DNA of 64,000 bases from Nemorincola caseinilytica (GCF_039540515.1 NZ_BAABFA010000004.1:248001-312000); one strand, 5' to 3'; shown: positions 42,101 through 50,577, numbered from the stretch's first letter. Made by a program: numbers and translations. Notes: generated from the letters alone by a model not told the origin.

Positions 42101-42527
42101 GGTGAGTGAGGATATAGAGCGTTTCTCTTTCAATACCTCTGTGAGCCAGTTCATGATATGTGTGAACGAGCTTTCGGCCCTAGGCTGCCGCAAGCGTGCC
42201 GTATTGGAACCACTTGCGATTATACTGGCGCCCTTTGCGCCCCACATAGCCGAGGAGCTGTGGCAGAACGCCCTTGGCAACAAGGGTACCGTACTGGATG
42301 CCGCCTTCTCGCAGCATGATGATAGCCTGATAGCCGAAAGCAGCATCAACTATGCCATATCGGTAAATGGGAAGAAGCGTGCCGAGTTGGCCTTCGCTGC
42401 CGATGCCGGGCAGGCCGAGGTAGAGCAGGCCGTACTGGCCGACCCTACCGTGCTGAAATGGCTGGAGGGCAAAGAGCCTAAGAAGATAATATTCGTAAAA
42501 GGTAAAATGGTGAACGTGGTGGTATAG
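39108..42527 (+). CDS. leuS: Leucyl-tRNA synthetase carrying an in-frame DUF559 endonuclease insertion
   Basis: Charges tRNA-Leu and edits mischarged norvaline/isoleucine. 1,139 residues from MEYDFSKIERHW at 39,108; without the insertion it would be about 940, the Bacteroidota norm. HVGH is at residues 48-51 and KMSKS at 912-916. The CP1 editing domain runs GAEVRFDL (about 284-291), then the insertion (292-490), then LSVFTTRPDTIFG and GTGAIMAVPSGDDRD with the editing aspartate. The insertion holds a whole DUF559 domain (about 354-464: NPTEAEDMLWQYLRKE, FRRQHIIGKFIADFVC, LIVEVDGGIHKEQ). A second, short insertion lies at 739-750 (PPSPLERVGERP). All active-site motifs remain, so the enzyme probably works. 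G+C varies strongly along the gene. A GT2 gene follows after 23 bases. Confidence 0.95.
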   Translation: MEYDFSKIERHWKQYWNDEQIYKVSNDSDKPKCYVLDMFPYPSGAGLHVGHPLGYIASDIYARYKRLRGYNVLHPMGYDAFGLPAEQYAIETGQHPADTTKKNIDRYREQLDNIGFCYDWSREVRTSDPQYYKWTQWIFLQLFHSWYNRKEQKAQPIEALTAIFEQEGNVNQPCPGDGKLVFNAAEWTAFGEKERRDALMNYRIAYQGYAQVWWCEALGTVLANDEVVNGVSERGGHPVERKNMRQWFLRITEYADRLLTGLDDLDWTEAMKEMQRNWIGKSSGAEVRFDLSPSLSKGEGGGLQDHEHSQFTSSPLGRSGGAETEFIESPTPALPEGEGDVLLREKEGWQTADHKVYNDLKQFKKELKNNPTEAEDMLWQYLRKEGLDVKFRRQHIIGKFIADFVCLTHNLIVEVDGGIHKEQTIEDRARTENLNERGFSLIRFSNEEVLTSIDSVLEKIKGQLSEQLISSPKGRSGGTSAHPSERVGERFLSVFTTRPDTIFGVDFMVLAPEHELVDSITIPAQREAIDTYRQYVKSRSERERMSEVKQVTGCFTGAYAIHPLSGKDIPIWISEYVLAGYGTGAIMAVPSGDDRDHAFARYFNIPITNIFGDSYTGEAAYTEKTGTLHNSDFVTGMTIADGAEAVIATLEKMGTGSRRINYRLRDAGFSRQRYWGEPFPIVYVNDVPYGTDEIADPAINTLPVELPHVKSYSPGPEGQGPLANIPEWVRVNTQGYDTPPSPLERVGERPEALRETNTMPGYAGSSWYFLRYMDPHNDTEFASRKAMDYWQQVDLYIGGTEHAVGHLLYSRMWTKTLHDLGYIGFDEPFKKLMNQGMIQGGSRFAYRVNGSNKFVSAGLRKQYDVTPLRVDVNFVDGVEMDIEAFKKWRPEYADAEFILEDGKYICGAEVEKMSKSKYNVVNPDDIVRQYGADTFRMYEMFLGPLDASKPWDTKGIEGVHRFLKKLWRLYADEQKGWVVTDEAPTADELRSLHKTIKKVSEDIERFSFNTSVSQFMICVNELSALGCRKRAVLEPLAIILAPFAPHIAEELWQNALGNKGTVLDAAFSQHDDSLIAESSINYAISVNGKKRAELAFAADAGQAEVEQAVLADPTVLKWLEGKEPKKIIFVKGKMVNVVV
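39977..40009 (-). repeat. Type I palindromic repeat, left outer end of the leuS insertion
   Basis: 33 bases, matching the reverse complement of the copy at 33,081 at 32 of 33 positions. Translated as LSPSLSKGEGG. Confidence 0.85.
40042..40073 (+). repeat. Type II palindromic repeat, leuS insertion
   Basis: Pattern CCTCCTCCCC-TTT-GGGGAGG, then TCGGGAGGGGCT. Translated as SSPLGRSGGA. Confidence 0.8.
40092..40124 (-). repeat. Type II palindromic repeat, inverted, left of the DUF559 domain
   Basis: Reverse complement of the type II pattern, with GAGGGGGAGGG in place of the usual TTTGGGG arm. Translated as SPTPALPEGEG. Confidence 0.75.
40514..40544 (+). repeat. Type II palindromic repeat, right of the DUF559 domain
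   Basis: CTCCTCCCC-GAA-GGGGAGG then TCGGGAGGGACT. Translated as ISSPKGRSGGT. It is inverted relative to the copy at 40,092. Confidence 0.8.
40554..40577 (+). repeat. Truncated type I repeat, right outer end of the leuS insertion
   Basis: Matches positions 10-33 of the type I element (CCTTCGGAGAGGG, then TTGGAGAGAGG). Translated as PSERVGER. Leucyl-tRNA synthetase sequence resumes on the next base. Confidence 0.7.
41322..41354 (+). repeat. Type I palindromic repeat inside leuS, second site
   Basis: A full 33-base copy, one base different from that at 33,081. It adds PPSPLERVGER just before ETNTMPGYAGSSWYFLRY, a conserved block of the synthetase core. Confidence 0.85.
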
Positions 42528-42550
42528 CCAGCCACGCTCCCGGCATATAT

Positions 42551-43519
42551 ATGAGCCAGCAGAAGACACCCCTTGTCAGCATATTCGTTATCACCTACAG
42601 GCACGAGCGTTTCATAGCGCAGTGCCTGGACAGCCTTGTAGGCCAGGTCACCAATTTCGACTTCCGGGTAGTGCTGGGCGAGGACTGTAGTCCCGATGGT
42701 ACCCGTGCCATATGCGAGGAATATGCCGCCCGCTACCCGCACATCATAGACCTGCTGCCCGCCACCGAGAACCTGGGCGCAGTGCGCAATGGCATGCGTA
42801 CCCTGAAGGCCTGTACCGGCAAGTACATAGCCATGTGCGAGGGTGATGACTATTGGTGCGATATGCACAAGCTGCAAAAACAGGTAGACCTGCTGGAGGC
42901 CGATCCATCGGTAAGCCTCTGTTTCTCCTCCGTTCACATACAGGACGATATAGGCTGGAACAAACCCTATGATCACTACTTTACCGTGCTGGATACCGAT
43001 ACCGTCACTATAGAAGATGTTATCCGTACCGACCGCAATATCATACCCACACCTACTATACTCTTTCGTCGCAGTGTGCTGCCGCCGCAGCCATACCCTC
43101 CCTTTTTCGAGTATGCGTTGATGGGCGATATTCCCATACAGCTCTTTGCCACACACAGTGGGGTAGCAAAGGCCATTCCCGGCCCGCTGGCCGTATACCG
43201 CGATCACGAAGGCGGCAAGACCAAGACCCGTGATGTGGTGCGGAAAGGCGAGGAGGCGCTGCTGGCCCTGCTCAATGGCTTCAACGAATATACAGGTCAT
43301 AAGTACGATAAGGCCCTCAACCGCAAGTACCACGAAATGGCAAAGACCGACCTCATATTCGGCTCGCGCGAGCTAAGGGGTATGGCCCGCTTCAGGAATT
43401 ATCTGCGGTACTTTCCCCAATACCTGAAATATGCCGAAAAAGTGAACCTGCGCGAGGTGGTCTACTATCACATACTGCTGTTCGCCCCCGGCCTGCTGCG
43501 CCTGGCGGGCAAAAAATAA
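42551..43519 (+). CDS. Glycosyltransferase family 2
   Basis: 322 residues, cytoplasmic or membrane-associated GT-A fold. It opens with PLVSIFVITYRHERFIAQCLDSL, the classic GT2 start. The DXD-like site is in CEGDDYWCDMHKLQKQV, and LGEDCSPDGTRAICEEY matches the nucleotide-binding loop. A C-terminal helical part (RFRNYLRYFPQYLKYAEK) lacks membrane helices. It lies 23 bases after leuS on the same strand, so it may be read through from that gene, although the functions are unrelated. The acceptor is unknown. Confidence 0.92.
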   Translation: MSQQKTPLVSIFVITYRHERFIAQCLDSLVGQVTNFDFRVVLGEDCSPDGTRAICEEYAARYPHIIDLLPATENLGAVRNGMRTLKACTGKYIAMCEGDDYWCDMHKLQKQVDLLEADPSVSLCFSSVHIQDDIGWNKPYDHYFTVLDTDTVTIEDVIRTDRNIIPTPTILFRRSVLPPQPYPPFFEYALMGDIPIQLFATHSGVAKAIPGPLAVYRDHEGGKTKTRDVVRKGEEALLALLNGFNEYTGHKYDKALNRKYHEMAKTDLIFGSRELRGMARFRNYLRYFPQYLKYAEKVNLREVVYYHILLFAPGLLRLAGKK

Positions 43520-43546
43520 GGCCGCTCCATCCAGAGCAGCCTTTTT
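43520..43546 (+). terminator. Intrinsic terminator after the GT2 gene
   Basis: GGCCGCTC and GAGCAGCC enclose a short loop, with one mismatch, then TTTTT. It begins directly at the GT2 stop. Confidence 0.8.
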
Positions 43547-43567
43547 AGGTCATTTTTTAGCCGTAGT

Positions 43568-44458
43568 TTATTCTACAGTGAATTTACCTGTTACAATGCC
43601 ATTTGCACCGCTTAGGTGGTACATGTACACGCCCGGGGCAAAGGTGCCTTTGCTTATCGCTATGTCCATAGCGCCGTTCAGGGGTGCATCATAGGCTTTA
43701 CGGCCCATCATGTCATAGATGGCTATGCTGTGAAATTTTCCTTCGGCTGGTACTGCCAGGTGGCTGGTGCCGGTCACGGGGTTGGGCATTATGGCTACTG
43801 CAGGTATGTTCATCTTTACGCTGGCGGCAGATACCGAGCTTTCGCAGTCTACCGATGCGTATACGGGGTTCTTGTATTCCTGTACGCTGTTCTTTGTAAG
43901 GCATACTGTATTAGTGCCACAATCGCATGTAGGCTGCATCATGGGCGATCCCAGCAGGCCACCCAGGCTGCTGTTGCCTATACCATCTATCCATGAGCCT
44001 ATGGGCCATGCATTGGTAGATGAGAACTGCCTGAAGTTGATGCGCTTGTGCGACACACTGCCTATCATTACCGTTTCTATGCTGTGTACCACACCGTTCT
44101 TCGTGCCGGTGGCGGGGTCGGTTATGGTATCGCCTACCGCTACATTGAAGTCATATATCAGTTTTTCTGCCGATGCCGATGCACCCATATAGTACACCTT
44201 GCCTGCGTCTTCGCGCAGGCCGCCTATGTATTCGCTTTCATCCAGTACCGCATCGTTGGTAGAGCGGTATACTTTGTGATAGGTAACACCGCCTATCACC
44301 ACATCGCTGCTTTTAAGACCGATGATAGCGTAGGAGGGAGCGGCCTCGCCCTGTCCATGGCGCTCTGTCCATGTGGCGTTGGCCGATGGGAATGCGATCT
44401 GTGCCTGTGCGGCCGCTATTCCCGAAAGTAATGCGATAAGAGTAAAGGTTTTTCTCAT
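43568..44458 (-). CDS. T9SS-sorted secreted protein, unknown function
   Basis: 296 residues from the ATG at 44,458 (MRKTFTLIALLSGIAAAQAQ), a good signal peptide; longer in-frame starts do not give one. The mature part is beta-rich: GVTYHKVYRSTNDAVLDESEY, DFNVAVGDTITDPATGTK, CDCGTNTVC. The last 80 residues form a type IX sorting domain: AIMPNPVTGTSHL, AIYDMMGRKAYDAPL, TFAPGVYMYHLSG. It should be exported through the outer membrane and be secreted or surface-attached. No enzyme motif is visible. It is a lone gene. Confidence 0.8.
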   Translation of the reverse strand: MRKTFTLIALLSGIAAAQAQIAFPSANATWTERHGQGEAAPSYAIIGLKSSDVVIGGVTYHKVYRSTNDAVLDESEYIGGLREDAGKVYYMGASASAEKLIYDFNVAVGDTITDPATGTKNGVVHSIETVMIGSVSHKRINFRQFSSTNAWPIGSWIDGIGNSSLGGLLGSPMMQPTCDCGTNTVCLTKNSVQEYKNPVYASVDCESSVSAASVKMNIPAVAIMPNPVTGTSHLAVPAEGKFHSIAIYDMMGRKAYDAPLNGAMDIAISKGTFAPGVYMYHLSGANGIVTGKFTVE

Positions 44459-44701
44459 TGTACAATGTGTTTGGTTTAAAGTGATACCTGTGATGTAGCA
44501 ATTTCCGTACCAAAATAAAAAAGAACGGCCATAATATGTTCTGCTCATTTAAAAACAGACCACATATGACGATCGGATGAAAGAGACCATATCGCATATG
44601 GCAGAACTGTTTTGGTTTTCCGTTGCTTTTGAACCGAAAATTGATTAAGTTTGATACGCTTGCTCTACCCTCGCTATGATGCGCTCGTCGCATATCTGGC
44701 T

Positions 44702-44709
44702 TAACTTTG
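44702..44709 (+). promoter_or_regulatory. -7 box of the NtrC-type regulator gene
   Basis: TAACTTTG fits TAnnTTTG exactly, 16 bases before the ATG at 44,726. No -33 box at the expected distance. Confidence 0.55.
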
Positions 44710-44725
44710 TAATGACAGACCATTT

Positions 44726-46150
44726 ATGTACAGGATACTGATAGTTGACGATGATAATGATATACGGACCTTGCTTACCCGGTTCCTGTCCAAGAACAAT
44801 TATGAGACCGATAATGTGCGCAGTGGCGCTACCGCTATAGCGTGGATGCGCGATAACACGCCCGACCTCGTATTGTGCGATTTCAGGCTGGAAGATATGA
44901 CAGCTACCGAGCTGCTCCCCAGCATAAGGGAGATGCACCCCAATGCCGCCGTGATAGTTATAACCGGCTACAGCGATGTAAAGGACGCCGTAGAAGTGAT
45001 AAAGCTGGGTGCCCACGACTATGTGACAAAACCGCTCTTCCCCGATGAGATACTGGTGACCATACGGCAGGCGCTGGCCGTGGCCAATAACCATACCGAA
45101 CCGGTGACAGAGGGCAAGCCCACACGCCAGGCAGCCGCTAAAGGTTTTATAGACAACGCCTTCCTCACAGGCAACAGTGCCCAGTTCGGCACCATTATGA
45201 AGCAGGTAGACCTTGTGGCGCCCACCAATTTCAGCGTTATCATATATGGCGAAAGCGGCAGCGGCAAGGAAGTGATAGCCCGGCAGATACACCTCAAAAG
45301 CACCCGTGCCGATAAGCCTTTCATAGCCATAGACTGCGGTGCGCTCTCGCGCGAGCTGGCCGGCAGCGAGCTCTTCGGGCACGAGAAGGGGGCCTTTACC
45401 GGCGCCATAGCCCGCAAGACAGGCAGCCTGGAACTGGCCGATACCGGCACCATCTTCCTCGATGAGATAGGCAACCTTTCATACGACATACAGGTATCGC
45501 TGCTGCGCGTGGTGCAGGAGCGGAAGATAAGGCGCGTAGGCGGTACCAAGGATATAGATATAGATGTACGCATCATAATAGCCAGCAACGAACGCCTGTG
45601 GGACCTGGCGCGTGCGGGCAAGTTCAGGGAGGATCTTTATCACCGTTTCAACGAGTTCAGCATAGACGTGCCGCCCCTGCGCGACAGGAAGAAGGACATC
45701 ATGCTCTTTGCGCATTACTTTCTGCAGCTTACCAATACAGAGCTGTGCAAAGATGTGCAGGGCTTCGAGCCCGAGGTGAAGGATATACTGGAGAACTATG
45801 TGTGGTATGGCAACCTCAGGGAGCTGAAGAATGTGATAAAGCGTGCCACACTGCTTTCGGAGGGGTCGCTGATAGGCGTGCGCTCACTGCCGTTCGAGAT
45901 AGCCAATTATTCGCGCCTGCAGTTCGATCACCAGGCATCGGCAGATAGTACCGTGGCCCAGGAGCGGGCGCTGGGGTCGGGCTCGTTCGCCGGCAAGCTG
46001 AAGGCCGCCAATATAGATGCAGAGTATAACGTGATACTGGAAGCCCTTAAAAAGGCAGGGTACAACAAAAGCAAGGCCGCGCGGCTGCTGAATGTGGACC
46101 GCAAGACCTTGTACAACAAGATGAAGCAATTCAAGGAGTTCGATCAATAG
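44726..46150 (+). CDS. NtrC-type sigma-54-dependent response regulator
   Basis: 474 residues. The receiver domain (1-120) has ILIVDDDNDIRTLL and phospho-accepting Asp in LVLCDFRLEDMTA. The AAA+ domain (about 150-385) has Walker A GESGSGKEVIARQ, the sigma-54 contact loop GAFTGA in KGAFTGAIARKTG, and Walker B FLDEIGNL. The Fis-type helix-turn-helix is SKAARLLNVDRKTLYNKMK (about 450-470). It activates sigma-54 promoters on phosphorylation. The kinase encoded 12 bases downstream is the likely partner, so this is a two-component pair. Confidence 0.95.
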   Translation: MYRILIVDDDNDIRTLLTRFLSKNNYETDNVRSGATAIAWMRDNTPDLVLCDFRLEDMTATELLPSIREMHPNAAVIVITGYSDVKDAVEVIKLGAHDYVTKPLFPDEILVTIRQALAVANNHTEPVTEGKPTRQAAAKGFIDNAFLTGNSAQFGTIMKQVDLVAPTNFSVIIYGESGSGKEVIARQIHLKSTRADKPFIAIDCGALSRELAGSELFGHEKGAFTGAIARKTGSLELADTGTIFLDEIGNLSYDIQVSLLRVVQERKIRRVGGTKDIDIDVRIIIASNERLWDLARAGKFREDLYHRFNEFSIDVPPLRDRKKDIMLFAHYFLQLTNTELCKDVQGFEPEVKDILENYVWYGNLRELKNVIKRATLLSEGSLIGVRSLPFEIANYSRLQFDHQASADSTVAQERALGSGSFAGKLKAANIDAEYNVILEALKKAGYNKSKAARLLNVDRKTLYNKMKQFKEFDQ

Positions 46151-46162
46151 CGGAAGAAACGA

Positions 46163-47722
46163 ATGGATATCACTAGACACAACACTATCACTTATACCGA
46201 AAGAAACATGGAAGGAACCCTTGCGGAACGTATTGCTATGGGAGGTCCCGGTATCACCATGGTCATTGGCGCAGAGGATCACAATATTCTCTTTGCCAAT
46301 AAGCTGTTCAGCACACACTTGGGTTATGATGTGGCCGAGGCCAGGGGAATGAACTTCTTCGATCTGCTGGACCCTTACGAGTGCGATAGGCTATACCGCC
46401 AGCTGGCAGCCATAGGTGGCGACCTTCAGCTCACACAGGACTTTGTGGTATACCGCCTGCGCACAAGCAGCGGAGAAATGAAGCCCTTCTATGTATATGT
46501 ATCGGGCGCCGATGTATATGGCACCGGTACCCTGAGCGGCTACCAGTTCTTCATGATACCCGACAGGAACGGCTGGAACATGCCATATACCTCTGCCGAT
46601 ACCAAGGCGCTCTTCCTTCGCCACTTCGAGGCAGAGGGATACGGTACCTTCGAATGGATAATGGATGTGGATAAGGTGTTCTGGTCGTCAGGTGTATACC
46701 GCATATACGAGGTAGACCCCGATGTGCGCGATATAACGCACAATTTCGTGCGCCGCTTCGTACATCCACAGGACAGGGAGCGGGTGATAGGAGTAACGCG
46801 CGATGCAATGGGCGAGTATAAGGATGTGGATATAGAGTTCCGCATCATTACCGCACGCAATACCATAAAGATAATACACAGCCTGGGCCGTATAATAAAG
46901 GACAGCGACGGCAAGCCGGTAAAATATATAGGCAGTGTGCGCGATGTGAGTGGCCAGCGAGCCATAGAAGAGCACCTGAAAAGTAAAATGGAAGAGTTGC
47001 GCCGGTCGAACAGCGAGCTGGAGGATTTTGCCTATGCCGCCAGCCACGACCTGCAGGAGCCGCTGCGCAAGATCACCACCTTTGGCGACCGCCTGCTGGA
47101 GAAATATAAGGATGTGCTTGCCGGCGAAGGCGAAATGTACCTTTCGCGCATGAACGCATCGGCCGAGAATATGCGCCTGCTCATAAACGGCCTGCTCGAT
47201 TTTTCGCGCATCACACAGACACAGGCCCCCTTTGCACAGGTGAGCCTGAGCCTGGTGATAAAACAGGTAATGACCGACCTGGAGCTGAAGATAGAGGAAA
47301 CAGGTACAGTAATAGAATTCGGCGTATTGCCTGTGGTAGATGCCGTGGCCACGCATATGAAGCAACTGTTCACCAACCTTATCAGCAATGCCATGAAGTT
47401 CCAGAAGCCCGGTGTGCCGCCCGTCATCAGGATAAGCTCGCAGCCACTAGATGAGGATGAGCTGCAGCTACAAGGCCTGCCTGCGCGAAAGAACTACCAC
47501 AAGGTCACCGTTGTGGACAATGGTATCGGTTTCGAGGCCCAGTATGCCAATCGCATATTCCAGGTGTTCCAGCGGCTGCATGGCAAGTCGGAATATCCCG
47601 GGTCGGGCGTGGGGCTGGCCATATGCAAGAAGATAATGGAACACCACAAGGGTGTGATATATGCCGAGAGCAGCAAGGGTACAGGTGCCAGATTCATCAT
47701 CATCATCCCCGACAGGCAATAG
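46163..47722 (+). CDS. PAS-domain sensor histidine kinase
   Basis: 519 residues, no membrane helix. PAS-1 (about 20-130) has GAEDHNILFANKLFSTHLGY. PAS-2 (about 140-270) has GTFEWIMDVDKVFWSSGVYRIYE with a PAC block VKYIGSVRDVSG. HisKA holds EDFAYAASHDLQEPLRKITTF with the phospho-histidine. The ATPase has LISNAMKF, DNGIGF and GSGVGLAIC. An N-terminal ATG at 46,163 is used; Met14 is an alternative. The coupling with the NtrC regulator upstream suggests one signalling unit. It converges with trxB across a shared terminator. Confidence 0.93.
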   Translation: MDITRHNTITYTERNMEGTLAERIAMGGPGITMVIGAEDHNILFANKLFSTHLGYDVAEARGMNFFDLLDPYECDRLYRQLAAIGGDLQLTQDFVVYRLRTSSGEMKPFYVYVSGADVYGTGTLSGYQFFMIPDRNGWNMPYTSADTKALFLRHFEAEGYGTFEWIMDVDKVFWSSGVYRIYEVDPDVRDITHNFVRRFVHPQDRERVIGVTRDAMGEYKDVDIEFRIITARNTIKIIHSLGRIIKDSDGKPVKYIGSVRDVSGQRAIEEHLKSKMEELRRSNSELEDFAYAASHDLQEPLRKITTFGDRLLEKYKDVLAGEGEMYLSRMNASAENMRLLINGLLDFSRITQTQAPFAQVSLSLVIKQVMTDLELKIEETGTVIEFGVLPVVDAVATHMKQLFTNLISNAMKFQKPGVPPVIRISSQPLDEDELQLQGLPARKNYHKVTVVDNGIGFEAQYANRIFQVFQRLHGKSEYPGSGVGLAICKKIMEHHKGVIYAESSKGTGARFIIIIPDRQ

Positions 47723-47746
47723 AAGATACTTATGCTATAAAGCCGA

Positions 47747-47778
47747 GGAGGGCTGTCATTTGCAAATGACAGCCCTCC
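47747..47778. terminator. Bidirectional terminator between the PAS kinase and trxB
   Basis: GGAGGGCTGTCATTTG and its exact reverse complement form a perfect 16-bp palindrome with no loop bases between, in the 83-base gap between convergent genes. Confidence 0.8.
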
Positions 47779-47805
47779 TTCATTATTTGGTATAGCGTAC
47801 TATTC

Positions 47806-48747
47806 TTAGTGCAGGTCCATGGCGCCCAGGTAGCGTTCGGCATCCAGTGCGGCCATACAGCCGGTACCTGCCGCGCTCACTGCCTGGCGGTATATCTTGT
47901 CCTGCACATCGCCGCAGGCAAAAACACCCTCCAGGTTGGTGCGGGTGCTGCCGGGCTGTGTTATGAGGTAGCCCTGCTCGTCCATGTCCAGTATACCTTT
48001 GAACAGCGATGAGTTGGGCTCATGGCCTATAGCCACAAAGAAGGCCTTCACAGGTATCACCTGCTCTTCGTTGGTCATATTGTTGCGTACGCGCACACTG
48101 TCTACTTTATGTTCGCCCATTACCTCTACAGTATCGGTGTTCCAGTATACCTGTATATTCTCGGTCTTCAGTACGCGTGCTTGCATCACCTTGCTGGCGC
48201 GCATCTCGTGGCGGCGTACCAGCATGTGTACCTTGCTGCACAGCTTAGACAGGTATAGGGCCTCTTCGCAGGCAGTATCGCCGGCGCCTACTATCATCAC
48301 TTCCTGTCCTTTGAAGAAGAAACCGTCGCATACCGCGCAGGCCGATACGCCATGTCCGTTCAGCCGCTGTTCCGACTCCAGGCCCAGCCACTTGGCGGAT
48401 GCGCCTGTGGCTATTATCACGGCATCGGCCTCTATCCATTTCTCCTCGTCTATCTCTACCCTGTACGGGCGTGTCGAAAAGTCTACCTTGGTGGCCATGC
48501 CCCAGCGTATATCTGCGCCCATGCGCTGTGCCTGCTGCTCGAAATCTACCATCATTTGCGGGCCCATCACACCATTGGGATAGCCGGGATAGTTCTCTAC
48601 TTCTGTGGTTATGGTCAGTTGCCCGCCGGGCTGCATGCCCTGGTACAGTACGGGCTTCAGGTTGGCACGCGATGCATATATGGCCGCGGTATAGCCTGCC
48701 GGGCCCGAGCCTATGATAAGGCAATGTACTTTTTCTGTCTCGTTCAT
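47806..48747 (-). CDS. trxB: Thioredoxin-disulfide reductase
   Basis: Reduces thioredoxin with NADPH, cytoplasmic. 313 residues, the usual size. FAD binding: IIGSGPAGYTAAIYASRA. The redox motif CAVC lies in SACAVCDGFFFKGQ. The NADPH site is VMIVGAGDTACEEALYL, and the FAD-end ATIGHEP-type motif is FVAIGHEPNSSLFKG. The final part has EGVFACGDVQDKIYRQAV. The gene is alone between the terminator and a DUF4249 gene. A hairpin (TCCGCA...TGCGGA, near 48,767-48,789) lies in its upstream region. Confidence 0.96.
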   Translation of the reverse strand: MNETEKVHCLIIGSGPAGYTAAIYASRANLKPVLYQGMQPGGQLTITTEVENYPGYPNGVMGPQMMVDFEQQAQRMGADIRWGMATKVDFSTRPYRVEIDEEKWIEADAVIIATGASAKWLGLESEQRLNGHGVSACAVCDGFFFKGQEVMIVGAGDTACEEALYLSKLCSKVHMLVRRHEMRASKVMQARVLKTENIQVYWNTDTVEVMGEHKVDSVRVRNNMTNEEQVIPVKAFFVAIGHEPNSSLFKGILDMDEQGYLITQPGSTRTNLEGVFACGDVQDKIYRQAVSAAGTGCMAALDAERYLGAMDLH

Positions 48748-48840
48748 ATCGTTATGGTATAATGCTCCGCATTCACCGAATGTGCGGATGTGGGGGTTAA
48801 AGATGCGAAATTTTCAGCAATTCCTGCCTTGAGGCCACTA

Positions 48841-49758
48841 CTAGTGGGGTACCCTGGCCCTTTTGTAATAGGTGCCATAGCCTGCCCATACGCCCAGTGC
48901 GCCGTTGGTAAGGTTGGTAGTGGGGTTTATGGGCGATGCGAAGGGGTTGCCTACTGAGCCCTTGGCAAAATCAAGCGTGTTCCAGAAGTTGTAAACGGCC
49001 TTGTCCACAGCGCACCACTTGAGCGATACACTGTCGCCCGGGAAGAAATAGATGAGCGAATCGCGGTTCCTGTTGTCGGTGCCATCGTTCTGGTAGCCTG
49101 CGGCCAGTCCTATCTTGCTTATCTTTTTACCGTTTATTATCTCATCGCTGAAGTTGGATGAGTAGAAGAAACCCTCATTATTACGATCGGTATAGCAGCG
49201 TACATAGTCGCCCAGGGTATCGGGGTCGGTATAGTTCACAAATAGCTGGCGCGCGCTGTCGGGTGTGTTCTCCCCGGCAAATTCCGGTACATCGAACCAC
49301 ATAGAATCCACGCCCTGCGGTACCGGTATCTTGGTACGGGCAGTATAGGTCTTGCCATTATGGTCTATGGTAAGGGTATATATCTTGTTCTCCTGGCCGA
49401 ACATGGTATCGGCGCCCAGGAAATCTATAGTGTAGAAACTGAACTTATACCCGCTGCTGTCTATGGTATACTCTTTCAGGGTCACCGTTCTGCTACCGTC
49501 CGATACTTTTACCACGGCATCGTGCACAAAGGTATTCTGCAGTGTGCCCAGGTCTATCTTAGAGAAGAAACCCATGGTGGTGGTGAGCAGTACGAATGGC
49601 GGCTCGTCCGTTTCTATCTGCCCCTGTACCACCAGGCTGGGTGGTACGCTTGCCAGGTTTATGTGTACTTCCTTCTCGCACGATGCCAGCATCAGTACTA
49701 TAAAGGACATGAGGATAAGGGATAAGGGTCTTTTGTGTGTGCGTAGGTTGCGTTCCAT
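48841..49758 (-). CDS. DUF4249 lipoprotein
   Basis: 305 residues. Signal peptide with lipobox LMLASC, then EKEVHINLASVPPSLVVQGQIE, the usual start of the family. Further blocks: NTFVHDAVVKVSDGSRTVTL, TLTIDHNGKTYTARTKIPVP and SVSLKWCAVDKAVYNFWNTL. DUF4249 proteins are Bacteroidota surface lipoproteins, normally encoded with a TonB receptor. None is adjacent here, so this copy is an orphan. The L,D-transpeptidase gene lies 19 bases upstream on the same strand, suggesting co-transcription. Confidence 0.88.
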   Translation of the reverse strand: MERNLRTHKRPLSLILMSFIVLMLASCEKEVHINLASVPPSLVVQGQIETDEPPFVLLTTTMGFFSKIDLGTLQNTFVHDAVVKVSDGSRTVTLKEYTIDSSGYKFSFYTIDFLGADTMFGQENKIYTLTIDHNGKTYTARTKIPVPQGVDSMWFDVPEFAGENTPDSARQLFVNYTDPDTLGDYVRCYTDRNNEGFFYSSNFSDEIINGKKISKIGLAAGYQNDGTDNRNRDSLIYFFPGDSVSLKWCAVDKAVYNFWNTLDFAKGSVGNPFASPINPTTNLTNGALGVWAGYGTYYKRARVPH

Positions 49759-49777
49759 ATATCGTTTATCGGTTCGT

Positions 49778-50542
49778 TCAGTTCAGGTAATTGCCGTCCG
49801 GGGTGTACATCACCGGTTGCAGCTTGTGGTGTTTTTCAAAATGTTCGTACCCGTTTTTCAGGTTCCACCAGAATTGTTGTTTGCCCACATTGCCGGCCAC
49901 TTCTTTTTGCAGGTAGCTCATGCCGCTCTTGTTCATGTGGGTGGGGTAGATGTGCACGGGTATATACTGCTGCCCGTTCAGCCGGGTGTTCAGGCACAGG
50001 GTATATATTTCGCGTATGCCCTCGTCTTCCATAGGCAGGCAGCCTACCGTAAGGCAGCCGCCATGTATGTATATATCGCCGCCGGGGTTGCTTTTGCCCT
50101 GCAGCAGGTCGCTATAGTTGGGGTAGCTCAGGTGCAGCGACAGGTGGTAGTCGCTGTTCGGGTTGAACTCGTCTATGAAGTAATACCCCTCCGGTACCTG
50201 TCTGTCCCCCTGTTTGCGTTTGGGGCCCAGCGCGCCCGATATGGCACATATGCGGTAGGTCTTCACATGCCTGTATTCGTCGGTGGCATTGTCGCGCGCC
50301 CATAGTTCCAGCTCGTTCTGCAGTTTGAAGGCCCGCAGGTATATATCGGTAGCGGGCCACTTGAGGCCATGCGTGGTAAAAAGGTCGCGGAGCGGGTCGT
50401 TGTATTTTGCCCATGCTTTTACCACCCTGTCGGCCGATAGCTGGCCGGCCTTGAAGTCGGCGCCGGCCTGCGCCCTGCACGAATACGAAGCTATGCACAT
50501 AGCAGCGCACAACACAGCATTCAACAGGCGTCCGACCATCAT
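49778..50542 (-). CDS. L,D-transpeptidase family protein, YafK/DpaA-like
   Basis: 254 residues with an N-terminal signal peptide (MMVGRLLNAVLCAAMCIASYSCRA); the cysteine at its end might make it a lipoprotein. The YkuD-type catalytic motif is HGGCLTVGCLPMEDEGI, with the histidine and the catalytic cysteine of VGC. Other blocks: KRKQGDRQVPEGYYF and LHLSYPNYSDL. YafK/DpaA enzymes cut or form links between peptidoglycan and other envelope parts. An exact -7 box lies upstream. The DUF4249 gene is 19 bases downstream. Confidence 0.9.
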   Translation of the reverse strand: MMVGRLLNAVLCAAMCIASYSCRAQAGADFKAGQLSADRVVKAWAKYNDPLRDLFTTHGLKWPATDIYLRAFKLQNELELWARDNATDEYRHVKTYRICAISGALGPKRKQGDRQVPEGYYFIDEFNPNSDYHLSLHLSYPNYSDLLQGKSNPGGDIYIHGGCLTVGCLPMEDEGIREIYTLCLNTRLNGQQYIPVHIYPTHMNKSGMSYLQKEVAGNVGKQQFWWNLKNGYEHFEKHHKLQPVMYTPDGNYLN

Positions 50543-50569
50543 AGGGAACCGACTTTTTTAGGAGTGCCG

Positions 50570-50577
50570 CAAAGGTA
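50570..50577 (-). promoter_or_regulatory. -7 box of the L,D-transpeptidase gene
   Basis: TACCTTTG on the minus strand fits TAnnTTTG, 27 bases before the ATG at 50,542. Confidence 0.6.

Noticed and set aside
47747..47778. The perfect palindrome near trxB as a protein-binding operator.
   Set aside because: Its place between convergent genes fits a shared terminator better than an operator.
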